Source of the DNA: Chrysaora quinquecirrha
Taxonomy: Eukaryota > Cnidaria > Scyphozoa > Semaeostomeae > Pelagiidae
Assembly (NCBI GenBank): GCA_014526335.1
Contig: JACTAT010000009.1
Location: 2,056,446 to 2,120,445 of the forward strand
Direction: 5' to 3'
Length of the DNA: 64,000 nucleotides
The first letter of the stretch is position 1; each line of letters begins with the position of its first letter. Of the stretch, positions 21,926-31,836 are shown in pieces. A program made the position numbers and the translations under genes. The notes under the pieces are model-generated. The model had not been told where the DNA came from and did no database searches. It saw only the letters and a program-made list of their open reading frames with translations.

Positions 21926-22494
21926 ATCAGTGTCCAATTTAAGGAAAACAATACCATTGCATTTGTCATTCTTGCTTTGTAATTCGATATTGCATAAGAA
22001 TACCTGACAGTAAAACGCATTAATAGATTGACTGATTAACGCATTTTGTTGTATGGCGGGTCAAAAAGCCAGACCAAGACCCTTAGACCCGAAATAATTG
22101 AAAGCTGTGAATCGTAAACATTATTCATGAGAAAACTGGATCAATACACAATGTACTAGGTACCGCTTTCGCGGACACCTTCAAAAAACGCAATGAAAGC
22201 AATGTCTTATTGATTCGAAGGGATGACGTATACTTCAAGAACCCTAATGTTACTCTAACCCAAAAACCCTACTTTGACGATAATCCAATCCAAAAACACT
22301 ACCCTAACCCTTGTAATAAGAACCTACTCTAATATAGCCTTGTTTCCTTGTGAAACGTGTCGGCTAAACTGCATTCTTGCTCACTACTGTTTAATTTTTT
22401 ACTACATTCATGCTTTTGCAAAGAAAACATTTGTTGGATTCCACTACCTACCTAAAATTTGTATTTGACATATACTGTATTATGAAACAGAGAT
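21926..22494 (+). repeat. inverted duplication, left arm, inner part
   Basis: Matches 24987-25555 in reverse complement. Contains degenerate CCCTAA words at 22240-22325 (ACCCTAATG, CTAACCC, CCCTAACCC), also present in the other arm at about 25150-25240. Confidence 0.88.
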
Positions 22495-23409
22495 GAATAC
22501 ATACTGCGAGTTTTGCCTAAAAAGCTACTCTCTAGTGAAAATGTGCTTGAAGAAGGTTTTTCCCTTTTACAGCACCAGTCCATCCTCAAACCCGGCAACC
22601 CCTCGAACAGTTGATACACAAGCGGTTGCAAGAGATTTCAGGAATGTGCATGATTACAAAATTTGTTAGCTGCCGTGTCGTACTACTTCCTTTGTGTGAA
22701 GATGGTGTTTAGTGCATCCTGGTAGACGAAAAATTTTAAACTACACTCTCTTTTTTTGTAAGACAAATTTTATAAGAACACGAGCCTGGATTTTGCCCAG
22801 ATTTTAAGAAAAAATTAAAAACAAGCTAGGGCTGGCCTTTTCAAAATCTCTAAAAATATCAGCTAAATATGTAAGCAAGACAGTCAGACTGATCGTAAAA
22901 AGCAAGCCAACAAAGAAATAGACAAGAATGCTGCATTTTCACACAAACCTAGAACCACCCTAGACATTCATTGAAAATATAGATATCTAAGTAACCAAGG
23001 AATTAAGAACAGATAAAGAACATTTCAGGCTCAAAAACGGCAAAAATTTATGAACAGCCAGCCTTAATCGAAATTTCCTGGCTCTCATAAAAAAAAGTGT
23101 AGAGCAATGAGATAATGAAATCTTCTCTCAAGCTGAATTCGAAGTCCATTCTGTTGACTTCGACCTAATTTTCTCTGTATGTACGTCCAACTTTCTCAAT
23201 CTCGATCAAATTTAGTGAGGCTCAATATATAGAGAATTAATACTCAATTGCATATGTTGCAATTCTGTTTCACAAGACTATCATTTGAAATTGAAAGGCA
23301 GATAATAGCTGAAATGTTATTTCTTAAGGAACAGTAATTTCTTTCTTATCCAAGAATCCATTACCTAATATATCTGTCCTTAGAAATGCATACCCTAGCA
23401 TTGGCGCAG
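22495..23409. other. spacer of the inverted duplication, left part
   Basis: AT-rich with no gene seen. It would be intron or intergenic sequence upstream of the coding fragment at 23421. Confidence 0.4.
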
Positions 23410-23420
23410 GGGGAAGAAGA

Positions 23421-23890
23421 ATGGCAGCAACACAACAGTCGCAACAATCGAGGGCGAAAAAGAATAGATATCAGATATTTATACCGCCCAAAGATACCTG
23501 GACAAGAGATTTTTGTCTGTTATCCAGTACAGCCCACAACAAGGTTCCCACCTTCATTGAATTGACACAGCTGAGAGAGGCTGGTCTGGGAAGAAAAAAA
23601 GTAACCTTTCCGGACAAAAAGCAGACCACAAAGCGGTATGCAAACATCTGGAAAGCATATTTCCAAAGCTTGTGTCGCAGACAGGTGCCTTTGAGCTGCT
23701 GAAGGCAAAGCGAGGTGGCAAACACTGCCCCTTAGTCGTCATTCCGATGTCTCCCCAGGGATATACCATCGAATATCTCAGAGACTCTGTCTCTTCAGGA
23801 ACAGTTCTTTATATACGGCCAATGCAATCGAATATTTCCTTGTCAAAAGTCAGTACTTGTGTAGACAACTCGTTGATAACACAATGACAA
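23421..23890 (+). pseudogene. coding fragment of a large HECT-associated protein family
   Basis: Two overlapping plus-strand frames (23421-23702 and 23672-23887) read as one domain with a frameshift near 23670. The first part has KDTWTRDFCLL and REAGLGRKKVTF; the second has LLKAKRGGKHCPLV and GYTIEYLRDS. From general familiarity, such modules precede C-terminal HECT domains in expanded invertebrate families. This was not checked by search. Lies downstream of exon 12593-12718 on the same strand. No function is assigned. Confidence 0.45.
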
Positions 23891-24570
23891 TGCCAACGCT
23901 GCAAGCGAAATGTGCCAATCAACATTATACGACAACATTTGCAATCTTGCATTCCCCCACCATCTAAGGTAAATAATTTCAGAATAATTTTTCTCAAGGA
24001 GGAGTTTCACAAAATTTATCTGAGGTAATATTCAACTCAAGTGCGATATGGTGAAGAATTTTTTTGAGGAAAAGAATCTAGCTTAATTAGACATTAAATT
24101 TATGATGTCCCAAAACCTGGTGTTGCTATTCCACCATTGCGTACTGTGATCGTGCGTGGATGGAAATCATAAGCCCAGCGCAAAGTTGTCATGGCCATTA
24201 ATGCATGGCCAGTCAGATAAGAGAACTGGTATTGAGCAGGATGGAAGACATTTAGATTTTTGAACATATCATTTGACTGAAAAAATGAGTTATTGATTTT
24301 TCTGTTTATTCTGCAAGGATATAAAATTGCAGATTTTGTGTAGCAAAGTTTTAAAGTCAATTTATTCAGAGATGCTAACCCGTATCACCTCGATATTTAT
24401 ACGAAATATCTAACTTGAGTTGAATATCATGTAGTATTAACTTCAGGAAATTTCTAATTAAGAATAAATTATTCAAAAATTATTTAACTAGGGGGTCCCT
24501 TTTTTGGGCAACCCTGTAGATAAAAAACATGTCCACCACAATTACCAATCACCAATCAATGCCGACCTAA
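23891..24570. other. spacer between two opposed gene fragments
   Basis: AT-rich, no recognisable coding. The plus-strand fragment on the left and the minus-strand HECT fragment on the right converge on it. Confidence 0.35.
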
Positions 24571-24930
24571 TTATGGGTTGGGAAAGCCTAGAGCTGCACA
24601 CTTCAAGGCAGTGTCCATTGCCTGGTCAAATTTTGATTTGCTTGAATGGACGGTTGGGGGACGCAAAATTTGCAAACAGACAGATGACGTTGGCAGTACG
24701 ATTTCGTCGTCATCAGGTAGAAACTGGACTTGAATTTTGTTCTTAAAGCCATTTCTTGGCAGCTGGCTATGTCCAGTGCAAAACGCCAGGAGAGCATTAA
24801 TTCTGGAACCACCGACCAACTCCTTGCCTACCAGAGGTTGCTGGAGATAATCATACTTCTCTTCTTGCTTTTGCTCAAACGAATTGGCTTCCACACTCAG
24901 AAGGGATTCAAACTCTTCTATATTTAATGG
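24571..24930 (-). pseudogene. HECT-type E3 ligase C-terminal fragment
   Basis: The minus-strand frame carries INALLAFCTGHSQLPRNGF, then LPTSSVCLQILRPPTV and a closing helix to a stop at 24571. This order (FxTG, PxxGF, LPTxxxC) is the HECT C-lobe, with the Cys of SSVC as the ubiquitin-accepting residue. The upstream N-lobe is not found. Orientation agrees with exon 26256-26381 in the right arm, so both may be relics of one minus-strand gene. Whether it is expressed cannot be told. Confidence 0.6.
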
Positions 24931-24986
24931 CTTTTTTAGAGCTTCATGTTAGCAAAGAACATCTTTATTTTAGCAAAGAACATCTT

Positions 24987-26569
24987 CATCTCTGTTTCAC
25001 AATACAGTATATGTCAAATACAAATTGTAGGTAGGTAGTGGAATCCAACAAATGTTTTCTTTGCAAAAGCATGAATGTAGTAAAAAATTAAACAGTAGTG
25101 GGCTAGACTGCAGTTTAGCCGATACGTTTCACAAGGAAACAAGGCTATATTAGAGTAGGTTCTTAGTACTAGGGGTAGGGTAGGGTTTTTGGATTTGATT
25201 ATCGTCAAAGTAGGGTTTTTGGGTTAGAGTAACATTAGGGTTCTTGAAGTATACGTCATCCCTTCGAACCAATAGGACATTGCTTTCATTGCGTTTCTTG
25301 AAGGTGTCCGCGAAAGCGGTACCTAGTGCATGGTGTATTGATTAAGGTTTCTCGTGAACAATGCTTACGATTCACAGCCTTAAATTATTTCGGGACCAAG
25401 GGTCTTGGTCTGGCTTTTTGACCCGCTATACAACAAAATGCGTTAATCAGTCAATCTATTAATGCGTTTTACTGTCAGGTATTCTTATGCAATATCGAAT
25501 TACAAGGCAAGAATGACAAATGCAATGGTATTGTTTTCCTTAAATTGGACACTGATTTCCTTAATAATTTGCTTAATATGGCCTTGTTCTCGACGTAAAT
25601 TTATTGTCTTCCTCTTTTTATTATTCACTAGATCACATATCAGATCAATTCATTCTATCAAAGAACACATCTTTGATAACCACACACCTATGTACTTCGT
25701 AAAGGGGGTATTTGAATGGGTTTGGAAACCGTAAATCCGCTCAAAATTTGCTCAAAAGTCGTAAAACCGTGCGATATTTTGAACAAATCCGAGTGGCACG
25801 ATTCAAGTACCCATTTTCACAAAAATTGCGCAGAGAATCTATGAAAGCTGTAGGTTAGTCAACTTTTACTGTTCACTTTACGTTTCTGAGACGTTTTCCT
25901 TCAATAAAAAATTTAGTTTTCATTGTGGGCTAACCTGCAGGTTCACTAAGTCGGCAATTAGTACCAAAATGCAAAATATTAATCAAAAACCGGAAAAATT
26001 ATCCAGAAAGACCGTGAAACCGTTCACCGACGAGATTTGAAAACCGAAAATCCGAGCAAAAGTATTGGCAAAACCGTGTAACCGTAAAACCCAAACACCC
26101 CCTCTTCATACCAGCTTCATGTCCTGGTAAGAAGCTGGTATGAAGCCCGATGAAGTCGATACCAGCTTCATGTTCCGTTAAACGGAGAATCCAAGAAAAG
26201 CATCTGCGTTGTAATTTTCCTCTTTTATAGTTCAAATCATACAGAGATATGCTACCTTTGCAGAACTTGTTACTCCCTGGACTGTTGTCCCACCGACAAT
26301 TTGTTCAACGCCTTCGAGAGCAGACCTCAAAATCGAGGCGGCTCTTTTCGCAGCGTCAGCATCCTTGTCATCCTTATCCATTTCTTTATCGCTCAATTGA
26401 ACTATCGTTTGATTTGACCTTCTTTATATTGTCACGGAATTTTCGATATCATGCAAGGACATAGACTTCAAATTCTGTCTTTTCCCTGTACTCTGGAATG
26501 TGATGTATTCTTTTCTTCTTGATTGACAACAGACACAAACAAAAGCAAAGACGTTCTACATCTAAAATC
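24987..26569 (-). repeat. inverted duplication, right arm (uninterrupted)
   Basis: Reverse complement of 21926-22494 followed by 12407-13388. The junction at about 25556 is continuous, showing the state before the 8.5-kb array entered the left arm. The arm ends abruptly at 26569, where a minisatellite begins. Confidence 0.92.
26256..26381 (-). CDS. first exon, right-arm copy
   Basis: Minus-strand ATG at 26381 and donor (AAG|GTAGC) at 26255-26254, phase 0, 42 codons. It differs from the left-arm exon at a few residues (for example Asp for Asn at position 5 and Ala for Val at 14), which suggests an older, still fairly conserved duplicate. Confidence 0.5.
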
Positions 26570-26576
26570 ACCCGGG

Positions 26577-27205
26577 GTAATGTCTGTGCAGTACAGTGGA
26601 GGCTGTGCAGTACAGTGGAGGCTGTTCAGTACAGTGGAGAGATAACATGATGCGTGTGGGGGGATAACATTGAGTACAGTGGAGGCTGTTCAGTACAGCG
26701 GAGGGATAACATTGAGTACAGTGGAGGTTGTGCAGTACAGTGGAGGGATAACATCAGTACAGTGGAGGGATAACATGATGCATGTGGGGGGATAGCATCA
26801 GTTCAGTGGAGGCTGTTCAGTACTGTGGAGGGATAACATCAGTACAGTGGAGGGATAACATGATGCGTGTGGGGGGATAACATTGAGTACAGTGGAGGCT
26901 GTTCAGTACAGCGGAGGGATAACATCAGTACAGTGGAGGCTGTTCAGTACTGTGGAGGGATAACATCAGTACAGTGGAGGGATAACATGATGCATGTGGG
27001 GGGATAACATCAGTACCGTGGAGGCTGTTCAGTACTGTGGAGGGATAACATCAGTACAGTGGAGGGATAACATGATGCGTGTGGGGGGATTACATTGAGT
27101 ACAGTGGAGGCTGTTCAGTACAGCGGAGAGATAACATCAGTACAGTGGAGGCTGTTCAGTACTGTGGAAGGATAGAGGGATACATCAGTACAGTGGAGGT
27201 TATGG
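26577..27205 (+). repeat. GTACAGTGGAGG minisatellite
   Basis: Short words (CAGTACAGTGGAGG, CTGTTCAGTAC, GGATAACAT, GATGCGTGTGGGGGGAT) recur in a higher-order pattern of roughly 205-218 bp (for example GATGCG at 26651, 26856, 27074). It starts within about 10 bases of the end of the right arm. Confidence 0.92.
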
Positions 27206-27339
27206 TGCCATCTTGCTGCTTTCCACAAGCTATTTTGTTGTGTTGCTTTATTGACTGAGAAATGAAGGAGGCCTTTTTTTCTTACTTGTCTGAAGTTATG
27301 CCAAGATAAACATAAATGGACGAAGAAGGTAAATCCTTT

Positions 27340-27477
27340 TTCCTTGAAGGTCCGCAAAATCAGAAGGTCCGTGTTATTCATTTTGGCCTAGTAAAAGTGA
27401 ATAACGCGGACGCACATGTCGCGGACCAAAACAGGCAGGTCCGCAAAGTCCGCGGGGTCCGCGTTATTCACCTGGCC
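27340..27477. repeat. GTCCGC foldback fragment
   Basis: GTGAATAACGCGGAC at 27396-27410 and its exact inverse GTCCGCGTTATTCAC at 27458-27472 form a hairpin, with several GTCCGC/GCGGAC words between. The right edge is CACCTGGCC, mirroring the GGCCAGG terminus of the 6.0-kb foldback. It interrupts the LINE on its right. No left terminus or target duplication was identified. Confidence 0.6.
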
Positions 27478-28935
27478 GTCTCTGGGCTGTGTTTGAGCAG
27501 TTCGGCATTGAGGTTGTTGTTGTTGCTGAGTGATTTTGCTGCATCTTGTACTTCTTAAATAGTGAAAGGTGTTGTCATTCTGTTGGGCTGTACGATCTCA
27601 ATTTCTTCTTCATCTTCTTTCACAAAAACATTGTTAAAATGATTAGTGATGATATCTGCTTGTTGTTTTTCATCAGTTGCTAGGCCATTTTCTCCTTGTA
27701 CTATGAGGGATTTTTTGGGCTTGATAGATTTTAGCGCTCTTATCGCGTTGTACATTTGATTGGAGTCATTTCTGCTATTTCCGACTACAGACACCAGATT
27801 GTTTATGTGAGATAACTCTTCTCTGCTCGGATTTTGTGTATGTTATTCAGTATCTGATTTTTTCTTTCCTTAGTGCTATTCGTTTATTTTTGTCTTTATT
27901 TGCATTTACGTCTATTCTGATTTTCTTCTGTTTGTTTGAGAGCTCAGCAATTTCACTATTATCACTTTTCTTTTGGTTTTTCATTGGGATGGTTTTTATG
28001 GCAGCATCAATACAAGCTTTGGTGATGTTGTCCCACTGTTCTTGAGCTGTTAAATCTTGCGATATTTCATAGTTGGCTTCCACGTTATTCTTGTAGACAT
28101 CTTGTGCAATCTTGTTCTTCAGTTTCTTGATGTCATATTTGATGGTTGTTGGTTTTCTCTCATAGTTTACTTTATACAATTGTAGATTAATAGATGTCAT
28201 TTCTAATCTGTAATCTGTGCTGGTATTCATACCACTATACGATCTTTTATTGGTCACTAGTTGTTTGTATCTGTTCTGTATAATGATGTAGTCTATCTGG
28301 TTTCTGTATGGGTTCCTCCTTTCATTGCCTTCCTTATCTCGATGCTTTTCAATTCGTTCTGGACATACCCATGTTGTTCTATGTGCAATTTTGTGAAAGA
28401 AAGTGGTTCTGGCAAGCAAGGGATCATTTTTTCTCGCTGCATCAAGTAGATGTTCCCCATTGTCGTGGATTTCAACTTTTCCATATGATCCCATGTTGTT
28501 CGGATATTCACGCCATGCTGATCCAGTTTTAGCATTAAAGTCTCCCCCATTTTCTAGAAAGTTCTATTTGGATTTTCCCTGATTGCTTTGTCTAATCCTC
28601 TCTTATGTCAGGATTTGATTTTGATCTTGCTAGAGTGGGTGCATAAGCAGATATAAAAAGCAAGTTTTTTGTGCATCCATTACCTTGCGTGTGCATTGGT
28701 GCTTTCATGGTGCATATTCGTGCAGAAATAAGTTCGAACTGTGGACTATCAAAAGCGTTCTTGTTTACAATTATCCCAACACCATAATGACAGTTGTTAT
28801 CCTCACCTGTGTGATATAATTGGTATTTCTGTTTTCCGTCGCTAGCTCTGATTTCCTCTGATCCCTGACCTAGAATGTGTGTTTCTTGCACTGCCATGAC
28901 GCTGATATTGTAACGGAACATATCTTCTTAGTGTA
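27478..28935 (-). pseudogene. RTE-like LINE, endonuclease part only
   Basis: Minus strand. 28592-28921 begins the APE-type endonuclease (AVQETHI with the catalytic Glu; GVGIIVNK). 27847-28494 continues it (NQIDYIII, then STDYRLE where a catalytic SDH is expected, so the His is Tyr) and leads into a basic linker. 27555-27794, and past an in-frame TAA to 27478, is the region just before the RT domain (EVQDAAKSLS, AELLKHSPE). The RT itself is absent because a foldback fragment cuts in at 27477. Several frame changes; not functional. The 3' half of a similar element lies at 51435-52066. Confidence 0.85.
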
Positions 28936-30239
28936 ACCACTTGATATTAAGTATTTGAATATTTTTTGATGGTAAAATGCTATTTATACCCGTAGATAAA
29001 CAAGGGCCGGGAGTTTGGATTAGAATTTTTTAAGAAACGTTAAGGGCTATGTAAAGAAGCCGTAAGCAACTTCACACAGTAAGACACATCAAGACTACAA
29101 GTTCAGGTAGATTGTTTATTTTGTCCGTAATATTAAATTTGACACTAAATTGTCCCTAAACGTGTGTAAAATCGTCCCTAAATATTAGGGGAAAGCGAAG
29201 TTATATTTTAATTAGGTAAGGAATGTTTAACTTCTGTGCCTATGCTGGCGTGATATCAGGATTTCAGAATTTATTCAAAATTTTAAAAATCAAAATGCAG
29301 GGAGATTACAAGTAAGAAAACCGATTGAGGTTGAATTCTTACCTCAATTCGCGCAATATGCAAAAAGTTTACATTTTGGAGTTGTGTCATGCAGCCAATT
29401 TCTTAAAATGTCTAAATTCTCGCCGCCCTTCAACTTTCTAAATAGTCTGAAATGTGCCTTAATCGAGAGTAACTGTGGAATGGTAGTAATTAGTACCAGC
29501 TTACCCGAGTTTCAAAATTTAAGTGACTGCATGGGCCATCTTCAATAATGCGATTCAGTAAGTCTCAGAAACAAGTAATAAGTTTAAAATTCTCGTTTCT
29601 TGTTCCTCGCATTAGGCATGTGTGGAATTATCGTTTTTAGCTTCTTATATCTTCTTATATCTCGCTTCCCGAATGTTTCATGTTGAAATACCGAGAGACG
29701 GAGCTTCTTTATGAAGGTTTTTATTAGTTTATAAAGGAAATGAAAGGGAGTTGAGCGCCAAAACCAAATCGAGTTTATCGAAGAAAAGAATAATCGAAAT
29801 ACTGGCCCACTGCAAGAAATCAAGTCAGAAAATGCTTTGCTTTCACATTGGGATCTTGCCCCAGCTGAACAGGCGTACAGTGGTCAAATCATTTGGATAA
29901 TTTACATCTCGCTGAGGCGCCGATAGTTGTTATGAAGGCCCTGGTGCCTGCGGTTTCTGCAACTCCATTCGTGTAACTAGATAATCAGTACAGTCAGTCG
30001 ATAGTTGTTTAGATAATCATCGGTTCTTTTGTGTTCTATCTGGTATGTATACCGAATAGCGAAACAGTAAGTTCGTCATTGAACAGCCGCAACGTGTAGT
30101 CTTTTTTCCGACTATTGCAGTTCATCGTTGAATAGCCGTATAATGTATTGTCCTTTTCAGACTTTTACAGAGGCTGGAGATATTATTTCCTAAGCAGTCC
30201 TTTTCCGATTGTTTACACCCTAGAAAATAAAGTCCTTTG
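28936..30239. other. non-coding stretch
   Basis: AT-rich; no gene or repeat structure recognised. Confidence 0.4.
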
Positions 30240-30610
30240 AGTAACCCCTGAGGATTGTTTAGACGGATACAAACACGAAACCTCTGGAGGTGCTATGGAA
30301 AACCCTTCGGAAAGGCTTTTTGTAAATACCACTATTTTGGGTTTTAGTTAAAGCCCCTTGGTTTTTCTAAAAACCCCTGGTAAAGGTTTTCTAAAAAACC
30401 CAAATTTGAAACCTGTATTGGTTTTTCTATAAAACTGTTATGGGTTCCTCGTAAAACCTCAAGAGGTTCTTAGTTGGATACAAATACGACGCCTCTAGGG
30501 GTCTTGAGAACAACCCCTGGTTTAAATCTTGTCAAGGTTTTTTCATACAACCCTTATTGGTTACTCGTAAAACCTCAAAAAGTTTTTTAGCTGGATACAA
30601 ATACATCACC
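30240..30610 (+). repeat. degenerate repeat with AACCCCTGG and GGATACAAA words
   Basis: GGATACAAACACG, GGATACAAATACG and GGATACAAATACA recur at about 30260, 30477 and 30592, each followed by a GCCTCT- or CACCCC-like word. They are separated by AAAACC/GGTTTT runs that pair with each other. Similar AAAACCC words occur at 49490-49680. Confidence 0.5.
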
Positions 30611-30888
30611 CCCACAATCGTGGACAAAAATTAGTGGACTTTTGCTACAAATCATATGGCGCCCCCCCTCCCCTTGATCAATGTTGTTCGAGGGCTGAAA
30701 AATGCAGGGAAAATTTTTTTGACAACGCAGGCACTGTTTTGTCACAAAATAAACACAAAATTGGCTTGTGGGGGGAGGGGGAGGATGGAGGCTTAATCTA
30801 TGGGATAAATGCAAGTCCGGATATATTTTTCCCAAGATTGTCTGAAAATGAGGAAGAAAAAAATGAAGAAAACGATATACTTACTTAA

Positions 30889-31430
30889 CCCTAATCCTAC
30901 CGGGGGGGGGTTGGTGGAATCCACCCCCCTCAAGCTTTTCTTGAAACTGTTTTGTTATGTGATGGATGTAAGCTTCCAAACCAGGCTGACTTTAAGCCTA
31001 TATGAATAAGCTACAACGTGATGCAAAAAATTCCCAAAATAATAACAATGGGTCACGTGACATTGCCTTATATGGAAAGCAGTCATGGAAAAACCACATA
31101 TAAATGCCAATTTCTACCAGTAAATCTTATCAGAACTGACTGAATCTTTGTAAGGTAAGAGAAAATAGTTACTAGCAACAAAATGTAAAGAAATTTCCGG
31201 ATTTCTATTGATATTAAGGAAGGTCGATTTTTGACCGACGTCTATAGCATGTTTTGATTATGATGTCACAATGACGTCATAATAGAAGTGGGAGACGCCC
31301 AATTTACCAACATTACTCCTAATACATTGGCCTGTGCCAAGTTTGATTACTCTAGCTCTACTGGACAGCAATTTATGGAAAGCATCCCCCCTTGGCTGTG
31401 TTAGATCAAAAAAGCCCGGTAGGATTAGGG
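30889..31430. mobile_element. TTAA-flanked MITE (piggyBac-like)
   Basis: CCCTAATCCTACCGGG at 30889 and its exact inverse ending at 31430 are enclosed by TTAA on both sides (30885-30888 and 31431-31434). TTAA targets with CCC...GGG ends are typical of piggyBac; Kolobok also uses TTAA. No transposase. The CCCTAA at the tip is not telomeric here, since it is single and mirrored. Confidence 0.8.
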
Positions 31431-31683
31431 TTAATGGTGATATCCGTTAAGTTTATGACTCGAGAACAGACATAGAATGCCTACTTTGGACTATAGGTAA
31501 ATATCCATAGATAAAAACAGTTGCTTCGTTTTTTTGCACAATAAACATTAAATTGCTGTCTAGTTTGTTGTACCGTCTGAAACTCTATAGCAACGAGATG
31601 CCTTTCTTCCGCTTAATAATAGAAATTGCAGACTCAATAGGGTAGAGTTGAACGTAATTCTATCTTAATATCTAAAAAAACCC

Positions 31684-31799
31684 GTTGGGGACAGCTCTTA
31701 AGCAATGTAAAAAGAGAGTACATTACATTATTACGCTCTTTTACGTAACGTAGCTCCTAGCTAATGTAACGGTATGCTCATAAATAGTTGGGGACAAGT
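31684..31799 (+). promoter_or_regulatory. Rep-type replication-origin-like stem-loop with flanking iterons
   Basis: CATTATTAC at 31726-31734 fits the NANTATTAC nonanucleotide nicked by CRESS-DNA Rep proteins. It lies in a loop closed by a stem GTAAAAAGAG (31707-31716) with CTCTTTTAC (31736-31744), nine pairs and one bulge. GTTGGGGACA occurs on both sides (31684-31693 and 31787-31796), as origin iterons do. The broken Rep gene starts about 40 bases further on. The match is direct; the function is inferred. Confidence 0.5.
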
Positions 31800-31836
31800 A
31801 TTAGTTCACATTTGGTAAGGTTGAAATCGGTCTCTT

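Noticed and set aside
22240..22325. Interstitial telomere array
   Set aside because: CCCTAA words are few and irregular, and are simply part of the duplicated arms.
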